From: Herbiconiux sp. A18JL235
GTDB lineage: Bacteria > Actinomycetota > Actinomycetes > Actinomycetales > Microbacteriaceae
Assembly: GCF_040939305.1 (NCBI RefSeq)
Contig: NZ_CP162511.1
Location: 2,046,001 to 2,110,000 of the forward strand
Length of the DNA stretch: 64,000 bases
Direction of reading: 5' to 3'
The notes under the pieces: generated by a model
What the model was told of the DNA's origin: nothing
Database searches by the model: none
Seen by the model: only the letters and a program-made list of their open reading frames with translations
Shown here: piece by piece, positions 51,028 to 64,000 of the stretch
How positions within the stretch are numbered: the stretch's first letter is position 1
How the letters are laid out: each line of letters starts with the position of its first letter
Made by a program: the position numbers and the translations under genes

Positions 51028-51734
51028 TGGCCGGCGCCCGGCGCCTCAAGGTCTTCTCCATCCTCGGCATCCTGCTGCTGTCCGCACTGACCTTCCTCGC
51101 CTGGTCGCAGTCGTGGGGCACTCTGGTGCTCGTGGCGTCGCCCACCACCGACACGGTGCTCGACGTGCCTGGCTCGGTCGCCGCGCCCGCGCTCTCGGCG
51201 CTGGGGCTCGCCGGCATCGCCCTCGCCGGCGCGCTGGCGATCGCCGGCCCGCTCGTGCGGATCGTGCTGGGCGCGCTCGAGGTGCTGCTCGGCGTGAGCG
51301 TGCTCTGGTCGGCGATCGGCGCGCTCTCCGACCCCGTCGGTGCGGGTGCCTCCGTCGTCACCACCAGCACCGGCGTGGCGGGCACGACGTCAATCCGAGA
51401 GCTCGCCACGGTGGGCTCCGAGAGCGCGTGGCCCGCGGTCAGCGTCGTGCTGGGCGCCCTGATGGTCGTCGCAGGGCTCGTGGTGATCGTGACCGTGCGG
51501 CGCTGGCCCGCCGCCGGCCGCAAGTACCAGGCGGTCACCTTCGAGGCCGCCGACGGGCGCAGGAGCTCCGACGCCGGCGACTTCTTCGACGACGAGGAGG
51601 ACGAGATCGACGAAGGCGGCGGCAGAACCGCGGAGACCGATGCTCCCACCCGTCCCGACGACGCCGCGGCGAGACGTGACGCGGCCGTCGACGACTGGGA
51701 CCGCCTGACGCGCGGCTCCGACCCCACCCGATAG
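51027..51734 (+). CDS. Trp-operon-associated membrane protein
   Basis: 235 aa. Four likely membrane helices (FSILGILLLSALTFLAWSQS; AAPALSALGLAGIALAGALA; VRIVLGALEVLLGVSVLWSA; AWPAVSVVLGALMVVAGLVV) are followed by a cytoplasmic tail of about 70 residues that is very acidic (DFFDDEEDEIDEGGG). This matches the tryptophan-biosynthesis-associated membrane protein family found between trpE and trpC in actinobacteria; its function is unknown. It overlaps trpE by one base. Confidence 0.85.
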   Translation: MAGARRLKVFSILGILLLSALTFLAWSQSWGTLVLVASPTTDTVLDVPGSVAAPALSALGLAGIALAGALAIAGPLVRIVLGALEVLLGVSVLWSAIGALSDPVGAGASVVTTSTGVAGTTSIRELATVGSESAWPAVSVVLGALMVVAGLVVIVTVRRWPAAGRKYQAVTFEAADGRRSSDAGDFFDDEEDEIDEGGGRTAETDAPTRPDDAAARRDAAVDDWDRLTRGSDPTR

Positions 51735-51737
51735 ACT
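51732..51737 (+). promoter_or_regulatory. Putative -10 box TAGACT before the DUF6704 gene
   Basis: TAGACT overlaps the stop codon of the Trp-associated membrane protein gene and lies 33 bases before ATG 51771, with an AGGAAGAG ribosome-binding site in between. It is the same hexamer as proposed for yebC, and a possible internal promoter for trpCBA. Confidence 0.45.
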
Positions 51738-51770
51738 TGACCCGAACCACCCGACGACAGGAAGAGATCG

Positions 51771-52001
51771 ATGAGCCACGAAGAGGATGAACTGGGCGAA
51801 GGCCACTCCGTCGCTGCATGGACGGCGGTCGTCGTCTCGCTGGTCGGCATCGCGATCGGCACGGTCGCCTTCTTCTTCGACATCCAGTGGCTCGTCTGGG
51901 CCGCGGCCGGCCTCACCCTGTTCGGGTTCGTCCTCGGGTTCGTGCTGTCGAAGGCCGGGTACGGCGTGAACGGCTCCCGCACGGTCGCGAAGGAGCACTG
52001 A
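51771..52001 (+). CDS. HGxxPAAW-type (DUF6704) small membrane protein
   Basis: 76 aa. The motif [10 protein letters not shown] near residue 11 corresponds to the HGxxPAAW signature of a small actinobacterial family that sits in trp operons. Two membrane helices follow ([17 protein letters not shown] and [20 protein letters not shown]), with a short polar tail. Its function is unknown. The first His of the motif is displaced here (EGHSVAAW), so the family call rests on the AAW core, size and location. Confidence 0.75.
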   Translation: MSHEEDELGEGHSVAAWTAVVVSLVGIAIGTVAFFFDIQWLVWAAAGLTLFGFVLGFVLSKAGYGVNGSRTVAKEH

Positions 52002-52006
52002 CCCAG

Positions 52007-52780
52007 GTGCTCGCCGATCTCGTAGCCGGAGCGCTCGAGGACGCGGCGGAGCGTCAGCTGACCAGGAGTCTCTCCGAGGTCGAAGCCGCAGCCCTCGCGC
52101 GCCCCGCAGCCCTCGACGCCCTCGCGGCGCTCGCGCCCGCCGAGCGCGTGAAGATCATCGCCGAGGTCAAGCGCGCGAGCCCCTCGCGCGGAGATCTCGC
52201 CGAGATCCCCGATCCCGCCGTGCTCGCCTCGATCTACGCCGGGGCCGGCGCGAGCGCCATCAGCGTGCTCACCGAGGGCCGCAAGTTCAAGGGTTCGCTC
52301 GCCGACCTCGAGGCCGTGCGCGCTGCGGTTCCCGTGCCGGTCCTGCGCAAAGACTTCATCGCCACCGAGTATCAGGTGCTGGAGGCGCGTGCCGCCGGCG
52401 CCGACCTCGTGCTCCTCATCGTCGCAGCGCTCGATCAGCCGACGCTCGAGCGCCTCCACGCGTTCATCCGCTCGCTCGGCATGACCCCGCTGGTCGAGAC
52501 GCACGACGCCGTCGAGGTCTCGCGTGCCGTCGACCTGGGTGCCGACCTGGTGGGCGTGAACGCCCGCGACCTCAGCACCTTCGAGCTCGACCCCGACCTG
52601 TTCGGCCGCCTCGCCGAGCGCATCCCCGCGGGCACCGTGAAGGTCGCCGAATCCGCCGTCAAGACACCCGCCGATGTGGCGCACTACCGCGCCGCCGGCG
52701 CCGATGTCGTGCTCATCGGCGAGGCACTGGTCACCGGTGCCGACCCCGCGGCGACGCTGAAGGAGTTCTTGTCCTCATGA
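52007..52780 (+). CDS. trpC: Indole-3-glycerol phosphate synthase
   Basis: TIM-barrel enzyme, 257 aa, closing CdRP to indole-3-glycerol phosphate. Marks: [20 protein letters not shown] (catalytic Lys), [39 protein letters not shown] and [15 protein letters not shown] 52007 gives the family N-terminus; the frame open further upstream is the shadow of the preceding gene. No trpD or trpF is in the window. Confidence 0.95.
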   Translation: MLADLVAGALEDAAERQLTRSLSEVEAAALARPAALDALAALAPAERVKIIAEVKRASPSRGDLAEIPDPAVLASIYAGAGASAISVLTEGRKFKGSLADLEAVRAAVPVPVLRKDFIATEYQVLEARAAGADLVLLIVAALDQPTLERLHAFIRSLGMTPLVETHDAVEVSRAVDLGADLVGVNARDLSTFELDPDLFGRLAERIPAGTVKVAESAVKTPADVAHYRAAGADVVLIGEALVTGADPAATLKEFLSS

Positions 52781-54027
52781 CCGATCCCACCCCCACAGAC
52801 CTCGCCGCGGTCGGCGCCTTGCGCGCCGAGTCGGGCCCCTTCTTCGGCGAGTTCGGCGGGCGCTTCATGCCCGAGTCGCTCATCGCCGCCCTCGACGAGC
52901 TCGACGAGGCCTACCAGCTCGCGAAGCTCGACCCCGAGTTCCACCGCGAGCTCGCCGAGCTCGGCCGCAGCTACACCGGCCGCCCGTCGATCATCACCGA
53001 GGTGCCGCGCTTCGCGAAGCACGCCGGCGGTGCCCGCATCCTGCTGAAGCGCGAAGACCTCAACCACACCGGCTCGCACAAGATCAACAACGTGCTCGGC
53101 CAGGCCCTGCTGGCCAAGCGCATCGGCAAGCACCGCCTCATCGCCGAGACCGGTGCCGGCCAGCACGGCGTGGCGACCGCGACCGCCGCCGCCCTGTTCG
53201 GCATGGAATGCGTCGTCTACATGGGCGAGGTCGACACGGAGCGTCAGGCGCTCAACGTCGCCCGCATGCGTCTGCTCGGCGCCGAGGTCATCCCGGTCAC
53301 GAGCGGCACCCGCACGCTGAAAGACGCCCTCAACGAGGCGTTCCGCGACTGGGTGGCGAACGTCGAGTCGACGCACTACCTCCTCGGCACGGTGGCCGGC
53401 CCGCATCCGTTCCCCGTCATGGTGCGCGACTTCGTGAAGGTCATCGGCGAGGAGGCCCGCCAGCAGGTCATCGACCTCACCGGGTCGCTCCCGGATGCGG
53501 TGACCGCGTGCGTGGGCGGCGGATCGAACGCGATCGGCATCTTCCACGCCTTCCTCGACGACGCATCGGTCGGCCTCTACGGCTACGAGGCGGCCGGGCT
53601 CGGCGTCGACACCGAGAAGCACGCGGCAACCATCACCAAGGGCCGCCCCGGTGTGCTGCACGGCTCGCGGAGCATCATGCTGCAGGACGACGACGGGCAG
53701 ACCCTCGACTCGCACTCGATCTCGGCCGGGCTCGACTACCCGGGCGTGGGTCCTGAGCACGCCTGGCTCGCCTCCATCGGTCGCGCCAGCTACCGACCGG
53801 TCACCGACGACGCCGCGATGCAGGCGTTCCGCCTGCTCTGCACCACCGAGGGCATCATCCCCGCCATCGAGTCGTCGCACGCCCTGGCCGGAACGATCGA
53901 GCTCGGTCGCGAGCTCGGCCCCGACGCCACCATCCTGGTGTCGCTCTCGGGCCGCGGCGACAAAGACGTCGAGACCGCCGGGCGCTACTTCGACGTGCTC
54001 GACGAGAACGGAGACGCGAAGGTATGA
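52777..54027 (+). CDS. trpB: Tryptophan synthase beta chain
   Basis: PLP-dependent condensation of indole and serine; 416 aa. The cofactor Lys is in [20 protein letters not shown]. The catalytic Glu is in [20 protein letters not shown], the phosphate loop is [12 protein letters not shown], and the C-terminal LSGRGDKDV is conserved. [11 protein letters not shown] motif at the start marks TrpB1. It overlaps trpC and trpA by four bases. Confidence 0.97.
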   Translation: MTDPTPTDLAAVGALRAESGPFFGEFGGRFMPESLIAALDELDEAYQLAKLDPEFHRELAELGRSYTGRPSIITEVPRFAKHAGGARILLKREDLNHTGSHKINNVLGQALLAKRIGKHRLIAETGAGQHGVATATAAALFGMECVVYMGEVDTERQALNVARMRLLGAEVIPVTSGTRTLKDALNEAFRDWVANVESTHYLLGTVAGPHPFPVMVRDFVKVIGEEARQQVIDLTGSLPDAVTACVGGGSNAIGIFHAFLDDASVGLYGYEAAGLGVDTEKHAATITKGRPGVLHGSRSIMLQDDDGQTLDSHSISAGLDYPGVGPEHAWLASIGRASYRPVTDDAAMQAFRLLCTTEGIIPAIESSHALAGTIELGRELGPDATILVSLSGRGDKDVETAGRYFDVLDENGDAKV

Positions 54028-54869
54028 GCGACACCGCAGCCGCCTCCGCCTCCGCGCCGTCGTCGACGCCCGAGTCGTCGACCCCCGTGTCGCCGGTGGC
54101 CTCGACCATCGCCCGGGCGAACTCCGAGCGCGCCGGTGCCTTCGTGGGCTACCTCCCCGTGGGCTACCCCTCGCTCGACGAGAGCATCGACGCCGCGGTC
54201 GCGCTGGTCGAGAACGGCGTCGACGTGCTCGAGCTCGGGCTGCCGTACTCCGACCCGGTGATGGACGGTCCGGTCATCCAGGCCGCCACCGTCGAGGCGC
54301 TTGAGAAGGGAGTGCGACTGCGCGACGCCTTCACGGCCGTCGAGCGCATCCGTTCTCGCGTCGACGCACCCGTGCTCCTCATGACCTACTGGAACCCGGT
54401 GCTGCAGTACGGCGTCGACCGCTTCGCCGACGACCTGGTCTCGGCCGGGGGAGCCGGTCTCATCACGCCCGACCTCACCGTCGACTCCGGTGCCGATTGG
54501 CTCGCCTCGAGCGACCGCACCGGCCTCGACCGGGTGTTCCTCGCCGCCCCCACCTCGAGCGACGAGCGCCTGCGCCTGGCCGTCGAGAACAGCCGGGGCT
54601 TCGTCTACACCGTCTCGACCATGGGCATCACGGGAGCGCGCGCCGACCTCGACGCCGCCGCCCGCAAGCTCGTCGACCGGCTCCGGGCCCAGGGCGGCGA
54701 CAGCCTCGCCGTGGGGATCGGCATCTCGACAGCCGATCAGATCAGCGAGATCCTGGGTTACGCCGACGGAGCCATCGTCGGCTCCGCGCTCGTCAAGGCC
54801 CTCGCCGACGGGGGAGTCCCCGCCGTCGGCAGGCTCGCCGCCGAACTCGCCGAAGGCACCCGACGGTAG
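54024..54869 (+). CDS. trpA: Tryptophan synthase alpha chain
   Basis: Cleaves indole-3-glycerol phosphate to indole; 281 aa. Catalytic Glu and Asp lie in [20 protein letters not shown], with conserved [28 protein letters not shown], and [14 protein letters not shown]. The first 30 residues are a Ser/Ala/Pro-rich extension. It is the last trp gene; a 9-pair hairpin follows. Confidence 0.95.
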   Translation: MSDTAAASASAPSSTPESSTPVSPVASTIARANSERAGAFVGYLPVGYPSLDESIDAAVALVENGVDVLELGLPYSDPVMDGPVIQAATVEALEKGVRLRDAFTAVERIRSRVDAPVLLMTYWNPVLQYGVDRFADDLVSAGGAGLITPDLTVDSGADWLASSDRTGLDRVFLAAPTSSDERLRLAVENSRGFVYTVSTMGITGARADLDAAARKLVDRLRAQGGDSLAVGIGISTADQISEILGYADGAIVGSALVKALADGGVPAVGRLAAELAEGTRR

Positions 54870-54890
54870 CGGCGCCGCACCACCCGCACG

Positions 54891-54913
54891 CCGCCCCCTC
54901 GAACAGGGGGCGG
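54891..54913 (+). terminator. Hairpin terminator candidate after trpA
   Basis: CCGCCCCCT (54891-54899), the loop CGAAC, and AGGGGGCGG (54905-54913) form nine perfect pairs 22 bases after the trpA stop. No T run follows. It plausibly ends the his/trp unit before the gltB promoter. Confidence 0.55.
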
Positions 54914-54936
54914 ACGGCATCCCGAGCGCGCTGAGG

Positions 54937-54942
54937 TAGAAT
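54937..54942 (+). promoter_or_regulatory. Putative -10 box TAGAAT for gltBD
   Basis: TAGAAT lies after the trpA hairpin and would give a leader of about 110 nt for gltB. Apart from a short GGTG/CACC inverted repeat, no recognisable riboswitch or nitrogen-regulator site was found in the leader. Confidence 0.45.
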
Positions 54943-55057
54943 CGACCGGCGCTCCGTTCACCACACGCGGTCCACAGACGCCGGTGGGCACCTAGACATC
55001 CCCTTGGGCCATCGTCGTCCCAGTTCCCTAAGAAATTCACGTAGAGGACGGTTCTGC

Positions 55058-61097
<6,040 letters not shown>

Positions 61098-61098
61098 T

Positions 61099-61104
61099 AG
61101 CCTC
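61099..61104 (+). promoter_or_regulatory. Putative -10 box TAGCCT for pyk
   Basis: TAGCCT lies 2 bases after the gltD stop, 80 bases before pyk. The remaining gap is C-rich with no hairpin. It is the best -10 candidate there. Confidence 0.35.
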
Positions 61105-61183
61105 GCCCCCGACCACACCTCCTACAGCCTCCACCCACCACCACATATGCGCCCCGGCGCAGAACTCGGAGCAGTAACCACTG

Positions 61184-62629
61184 ATGAGACGCGCGAAGAT
61201 CGTCGCAACACTCGGGCCGGCAACGTCGACCTATGACACCATCAGAGCCATCATCGATGCCGGCGTCGACGTCGCTCGCATGAACCTCAGCCACGGCAGC
61301 TACGACGTGCACGAGGCCGTCTACAAGAACGTGCGCCAGGCCGCCGACGACTCCGGACGGGCCGTCGCCGTGCTGGTCGACCTGCAGGGCCCGAAGATCC
61401 GCCTCGGCAAGTTCGAGAACGGCCCCTACGACCTCGCCGAGGGTGACATCTTCAAGATCACCATCGACGACATCATCGGCAACAAGGAGATCTCCTCCAC
61501 CACGTTCAAGGGCCTGCCCGACGACGTGAAGCCGGGCGACCCGCTCCTCATCGACGACGGCAAGGTCGCGCTGCGCGTGCTCGAGACCGACGGCACCGTC
61601 GTCACCACGGTCGTCGAGGTTCCCGGCGCGGTCTCGAACAACAAGGGCATCAACCTGCCCGGCGTCGCCGTGAACGTGCCCGCCATGAGCGAGAAGGACG
61701 TCGCCGACCTCCGCTGGGGCCTCAACCTCGGTGCCGACTACATCGCGCTGTCGTTCGTGCGCGACGCCGCCGACGTGGTCGACGTGCACCGCATCATGGA
61801 CGAGGAGGGGCGCCGCGTTCCGGTCATCGCGAAGATCGAGAAGCCGCAGGCGGTCGACAACCTCGAGGAGATCATCGACGCCTTCGACGGCATCATGGTC
61901 GCCCGTGGCGACCTCGGGGTGGAGCTCCCGCTCGAGGCCGTGCCGATCGTGCAGAAGCGCGCCGTCGAGCTCTCGCGCCGCATGGCCAAGCCCGTCATCG
62001 TCGCCACGCAGGTGCTCGAGTCGATGATCTCCTCGCCCCGACCCACCCGCGCCGAGGCGTCCGACTGCGCCAACGCGGTGCTCGACGGCGCCGACGCGGT
62101 GATGCTCTCCGGCGAGACCAGCGTGGGAGAGTTCCCCGTCATCACCGTGCAGACCATGGCCCGCATCATCGAGTCGACCGAGGAGCACGGCCTCGAGCGC
62201 ATCCCCGAGCTCGGCACGAAGCCCCGCACCCAGGGCGGCGCGGTCACGCTCGCCGCCGCCGAGGTGGGCGACTTCGTCGGCGCGAAGTTCCTCTGCGTGT
62301 TCACCGAGTCGGGCGACTCGGTGCGCCGCATGACGCGCCTGCGCAGCACCATCCCCATCCTCGGCTTCACGCCGCTGCCCGGCATCCGCAACCGCATGTC
62401 GCTCAGCTGGGGCGTGCAGTCCTACCTGGTGCCCCGCGTCAAGCACACCGACGAGCTCATGGTGCAGGTCGACGACGTGCTGCTCGGCCTCGGCCGCGCC
62501 CAGCTCGGCGACAAGGTCATCGTCATCTCCGGCTCCCCTCCCGGGGTCGCCGGCACCACGAACGACATGCGGGTGCACGTCATCGGCTCGGCGCACAACC
62601 CGCTGAAGCCGGAGACGTTCGACACCTGA
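61184..62629 (+). CDS. pyk: Pyruvate kinase
   Basis: Last step of glycolysis; 481 aa. It begins RRAKIVATLGPATSTYDTIR; DVARMNLSHGSYDVHEAVYK, VLVDLQGPKIRLGKF, the active-site stretch VPVIAKIEKPQAVDNLEEII, and MVARGDLGVELPLEAVPIVQ follow. The C-terminal allosteric domain starts near residue 350 (GAKFLCVFTESGDSVRRMTR). ATG 61184 gives the family start. A GTAAC-rich segment rather than a strong ribosome-binding site precedes it. Confidence 0.97.
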   Translation: MRRAKIVATLGPATSTYDTIRAIIDAGVDVARMNLSHGSYDVHEAVYKNVRQAADDSGRAVAVLVDLQGPKIRLGKFENGPYDLAEGDIFKITIDDIIGNKEISSTTFKGLPDDVKPGDPLLIDDGKVALRVLETDGTVVTTVVEVPGAVSNNKGINLPGVAVNVPAMSEKDVADLRWGLNLGADYIALSFVRDAADVVDVHRIMDEEGRRVPVIAKIEKPQAVDNLEEIIDAFDGIMVARGDLGVELPLEAVPIVQKRAVELSRRMAKPVIVATQVLESMISSPRPTRAEASDCANAVLDGADAVMLSGETSVGEFPVITVQTMARIIESTEEHGLERIPELGTKPRTQGGAVTLAAAEVGDFVGAKFLCVFTESGDSVRRMTRLRSTIPILGFTPLPGIRNRMSLSWGVQSYLVPRVKHTDELMVQVDDVLLGLGRAQLGDKVIVISGSPPGVAGTTNDMRVHVIGSAHNPLKPETFDT

Positions 62630-62667
62630 TCGGGCTGAGCCGCCGTCCCGGCCCGATGCTCAGGTTT
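62625..62667 (+). terminator. Terminator hairpin after pyk
   Basis: CCTGA-TCGGGC (62625-62635) pairs with GCCCGA (62651-62656) and, past a 3-nt bulge, TCAGG (62660-62664), giving 11 pairs with a 15-nt loop. TTT follows at 62665-62667. The stem includes the pyk stop codon. Confidence 0.55.
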
Positions 62668-62706
62668 CGGCCAGGATTCGATCAAGACTTGATCGGGTCC
62701 TGGCCG
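62668..62706. promoter_or_regulatory. Long nested palindrome upstream of the lipoprotein gene
   Basis: Arms 62668-62686 and 62688-62706 surround a single A. The inner part, CGATCAAG-A-CTTGATCG, is a perfect 17-bp palindrome. The outer arms CGGCCAGGA and TCCTGGCCG pair over nine positions, and the two positions between read TT opposite GG (G-U pairs in RNA). It lies 30-68 bases before a TAGATT -10 box. It may be a DNA operator or a second transcription hairpin. Confidence 0.6.
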
Positions 62707-62735
62707 ATCGCCGTTTCCGGGCGGAAGCGCGCTGC

Positions 62736-62741
62736 TAGATT
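62736..62741 (+). promoter_or_regulatory. Putative -10 box TAGATT for the lipoprotein gene
   Basis: TAGATT lies 51 bases before ATG 62793, followed by a GAAGGAAG ribosome-binding site at 62776-62783. TTTCCG at 62714-62719 is a weak -35 at a 16-base gap. Confidence 0.45.
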
Positions 62742-62792
62742 TCGGATGCGCCTCGACCGCGAGGCACTGCGACCCGAAGGAAGAACACCACA

Positions 62793-63563
62793 ATGCAGCG
62801 CACCAGCCTCGTCCTCCGCACCGTCGGTGCGACCGCCGTCGTCGCCACCGCGCTCGCGCTCTCCGGCTGCTCGACCATCATGCCGCTGTTCGGCATCCAG
62901 CCCACGCCCGCCGTGCAGGGCGTCGGAGCCGATGCTTCGACCGGCACCACCGGAAGCCAGGCGACCGCCACCGACCTCCAGTTCGCGTCCGTGTTCACCG
63001 ACATGGGTTCGGTGCACCCGACGGTCGACATCACCGACCAGTTGCAGCTGAAGATCGACGTCTGGACGGAGCAGAAGACCCACGACTGGACCCCGCTCGC
63101 CGACAAGCGCTTCTCCTTCGTCATCGGCGCCTATGACAACCGCGTCCCCGCCGAGGCCACCTTCGACCAGAAGCGCCGGGTGTACATGTCGAACATCACG
63201 GTCACGGCTCAGACGACCACCGCATCCGGTGCCGTGCAGACCCCGTACACACTGAACACCGACCCTCTGAAGGTGACGCTCGACCCCGAGGCGCTCCGCT
63301 CCGAGCAGGGACTCGGGCTTCTCATCACCTCGCCGAAGGGCGGGTTCCAGCTCGAGTCGCAGCAGATCGGGGTGCTCGCCGACGACACCCAGGGCGTGAT
63401 GCTCGACTTCGCCCTGCAGCTGTCGTACGAGAACTCGCCCGGGTCGAACACCTACACGACGCAGATCGTGCACCAGTACGTGCCCATCGCGATCTTCTCG
63501 GAGGTGCCGACGACGCCCACGCCGGCGCCGACCCCCACCGTCACGCCGACGCCGATCGGCTGA
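62793..63563 (+). CDS. Putative secreted lipoprotein
   Basis: 256 aa. The signal peptide MQRTSLVLRTVGATAVVATA ends in a lipobox LALSGC with the acylated Cys at residue 26. The mature part is Thr/Ser/Gln-rich, then beta-strand-like (TDQLQLKIDVWTEQKTHDW, RFSFVIGAYDNRVPAEATFD, VMLDFALQLSYEN). It ends in a Thr-Pro-rich tail (TTPTPAPTPTVTPTPIG) that could span or bind the wall. No family is recognised with confidence. It lies alone between pyk and a convergent tRNA gene. Confidence 0.8.
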   Translation: MQRTSLVLRTVGATAVVATALALSGCSTIMPLFGIQPTPAVQGVGADASTGTTGSQATATDLQFASVFTDMGSVHPTVDITDQLQLKIDVWTEQKTHDWTPLADKRFSFVIGAYDNRVPAEATFDQKRRVYMSNITVTAQTTTASGAVQTPYTLNTDPLKVTLDPEALRSEQGLGLLITSPKGGFQLESQQIGVLADDTQGVMLDFALQLSYENSPGSNTYTTQIVHQYVPIAIFSEVPTTPTPAPTPTVTPTPIG

Positions 63564-63588
63564 GCCCTCCTGTGGGCGCCCTCAGCCG
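63557..63588. terminator. Hairpin between lipoprotein gene and convergent tRNA-Leu
   Basis: CGGCTGAG (63557-63564) and CTCAGCCG (63581-63588) form eight perfect pairs around a 16-nt loop. The stem includes the lipoprotein stop codon and sits 16 bases from the 3' end of the tRNA gene, so it could serve both directions. Confidence 0.45.
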
Positions 63589-63603
63589 CATCCGCTCGAT
63601 CGG

Positions 63604-63686
63604 TACCGGTGGTGGGACTCGAACCCACACGCCCTCTCGGACAGCGCATTTTGAGTGCGCCGCGTCTGCCATTCCGCCACACCGGC
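63604..63686 (-). tRNA. tRNA-Leu (anticodon CAA)
   Basis: On the minus strand an 83-nt class II tRNA folds as expected. The acceptor is GCCGGTG with CACCGGT (one G-U end pair) and the D arm GGCGGAATGGCAGACGC. The anticodon stem GCGCA/TGCGC surrounds loop CTCAAAA (anticodon CAA, reading UUG). It also has a long variable arm TGTCCGAGAGGGCGT and the T arm GTGGG-TTCGAGT-CCCAC. The discriminator is A. The gene ends ACC then G, so the final CCA is not fully encoded and must be added. Confidence 0.95.
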
Positions 63687-63713
63687 CTGCTACGAGCGAG
63701 GTCAAGAATACCG

Positions 63714-63719
63714 TAGGGT
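63714..63719 (+). promoter_or_regulatory. -10 box TAGGGT of a leaderless response-regulator promoter
   Basis: TAGGGT ends 6 nt before GTG 63726, the same gap as at rarA and hisE and the same hexamer as at 120-125. No ribosome-binding site precedes the GTG. Confidence 0.55.
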
Positions 63720-63725
63720 TGAATC

Positions 63726-64000
63726 GTGACTGACCAAGAACCAACGACAGCAGTGCCCCGCCGCGTAGTGGTGGCCGAAGACGAATCGCTGATCCGCCTC
63801 GACATCGTCGAGATCCTGCGCGACAACGGGTTCGAGGTCGTCGGCGAGGCAGGAGACGGCGAGACCGCCGTGGCCCTCGCCACGGAGCTGCGTCCCGACC
63901 TGGTCATCATGGATGTGAAGATGCCCCAGCTCGACGGCATCTCGGCGGCCGAGCGGCTGTCGAAAGACCACATCGCCCCCGTCGTGCTGCTCACCGCCTT
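63726..64000 (+). CDS. ANTAR-type response regulator (PdtaR-like), 5' part
   Basis: The first 91 residues are inside the window. A receiver domain is clear: RRVVVAEDESLIRLDIVEIL with the acidic pocket, the phospho-acceptor Asp in LVIMDVKMPQLDGISAAERL, and VVLLTA with the conserved Thr. The sequence and its place after pyk agree with actinobacterial PdtaR (Rv1626 type), whose C-terminus is an RNA-binding ANTAR domain acting as an antiterminator. That part lies beyond the window, so the ANTAR assignment is inferred. The start is GTG 63726 because of the leaderless promoter. Confidence 0.8.
   Translation, partial: MTDQEPTTAVPRRVVVAEDESLIRLDIVEILRDNGFEVVGEAGDGETAVALATELRPDLVIMDVKMPQLDGISAAERLSKDHIAPVVLLTA

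Noticed and set aside
54951..54965. A GTTCACC match before gltB as a second PHO box
   Set aside because: It is a single unit with no 11-nt repeat partner, so it is expected by chance in this base composition.

Overview
The window is a chromosomal core segment from a high-GC actinobacterium. Family-level placement as Microbacteriaceae is an inference from several signs. GC3 is very high. Nearly every promoter-like site is a bare TANNNT -10 box, and several genes look leaderless. The gene order thrS-HIT-yebC-ruvCAB-yajC-secDF-rel ... alaS-ruvX-mltG-aro-efp-nusB, then pyr, then gmk-rpoZ-coaBC-metK-priA-fmt-rsmB, then his/trp-gltBD-pyk-pdtaR, is actinobacterial. No prophage, insertion sequence or CRISPR array was seen. 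About 60 genes are packed almost without gaps, mostly on the + strand, and many pairs overlap by 1 to 8 bases.

Layout. 1-900: the tail of a LuxR-type regulator, a small gene interrupted by TGA, and kptA. 0.9-10 kb: thrS, a HIT hydrolase, yebC, ruvCAB, and yajC-secD-secF. 10-16.5 kb: bifunctional rel, then three minus-strand genes (orphan AbiEi-like protein, DUF349 protein, membrane-anchored cyclophilin) and divergent rarA. 16.5-27.9 kb: rpsD behind a hairpin-rich leader, two small membrane proteins, alaS, ruvX, mltG, the shikimate block aroE-aroC-aroK-aroB-aroQ, efp and nusB. 27.95-28.22 kb: a three-unit palindromic repeat array. 28.2-30.2 kb (minus): a secreted, LAxTG-anchored beta-propeller protein preceded by a PHO-box-like operator. 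30.3-39.1 kb: the complete pyr operon pyrR-B-C-(membrane protein)-carA-carB-pyrF behind a PyrR leader. 39.1-47.2 kb: an mIHF-guanylate kinase fusion, rpoZ, coaBC, metK, an ATPase-motif-less priA, fmt and rsmB. 47.2-54.9 kb: hisE-hisG-hisF-hisI-trpE, two small membrane proteins, trpC-trpB-trpA. 55-62.6 kb: gltB-gltD and pyk. 62.6-64 kb: a lipoprotein, tRNA-Leu(CAA) and the start of an ANTAR-type response regulator.

How the genes fit together. The ar, trp and his blocks form a chain from chorismate to aromatic amino acids and histidine. The pyr block supplies UMP, with carAB also feeding arginine, and gltBD supplies glutamate. The rest is translation (thrS, alaS, rpsD, efp, fmt, rsmB, yebC), recombination and replication repair (ruvABC, ruvX, rarA, priA), Sec export and the stringent response.

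The least expected signals are: (i) a strongly recurrent strand-symmetric hexamer GGATGC/GCATCC that pulls in otherwise minor codons; (ii) the 100-bp palindromic repeat array after nusB; (iii) a PHO-box-like direct repeat with 11-nt phasing before the anchored protein; (iv) the mIHF-Gmk fusion; (v) a set of leaderless promoters with a fixed 6-7 nt gap; (vi) a TGA-interrupted small leaderless gene at 132-296. All calls were made by reading the sequence; no database search was run.
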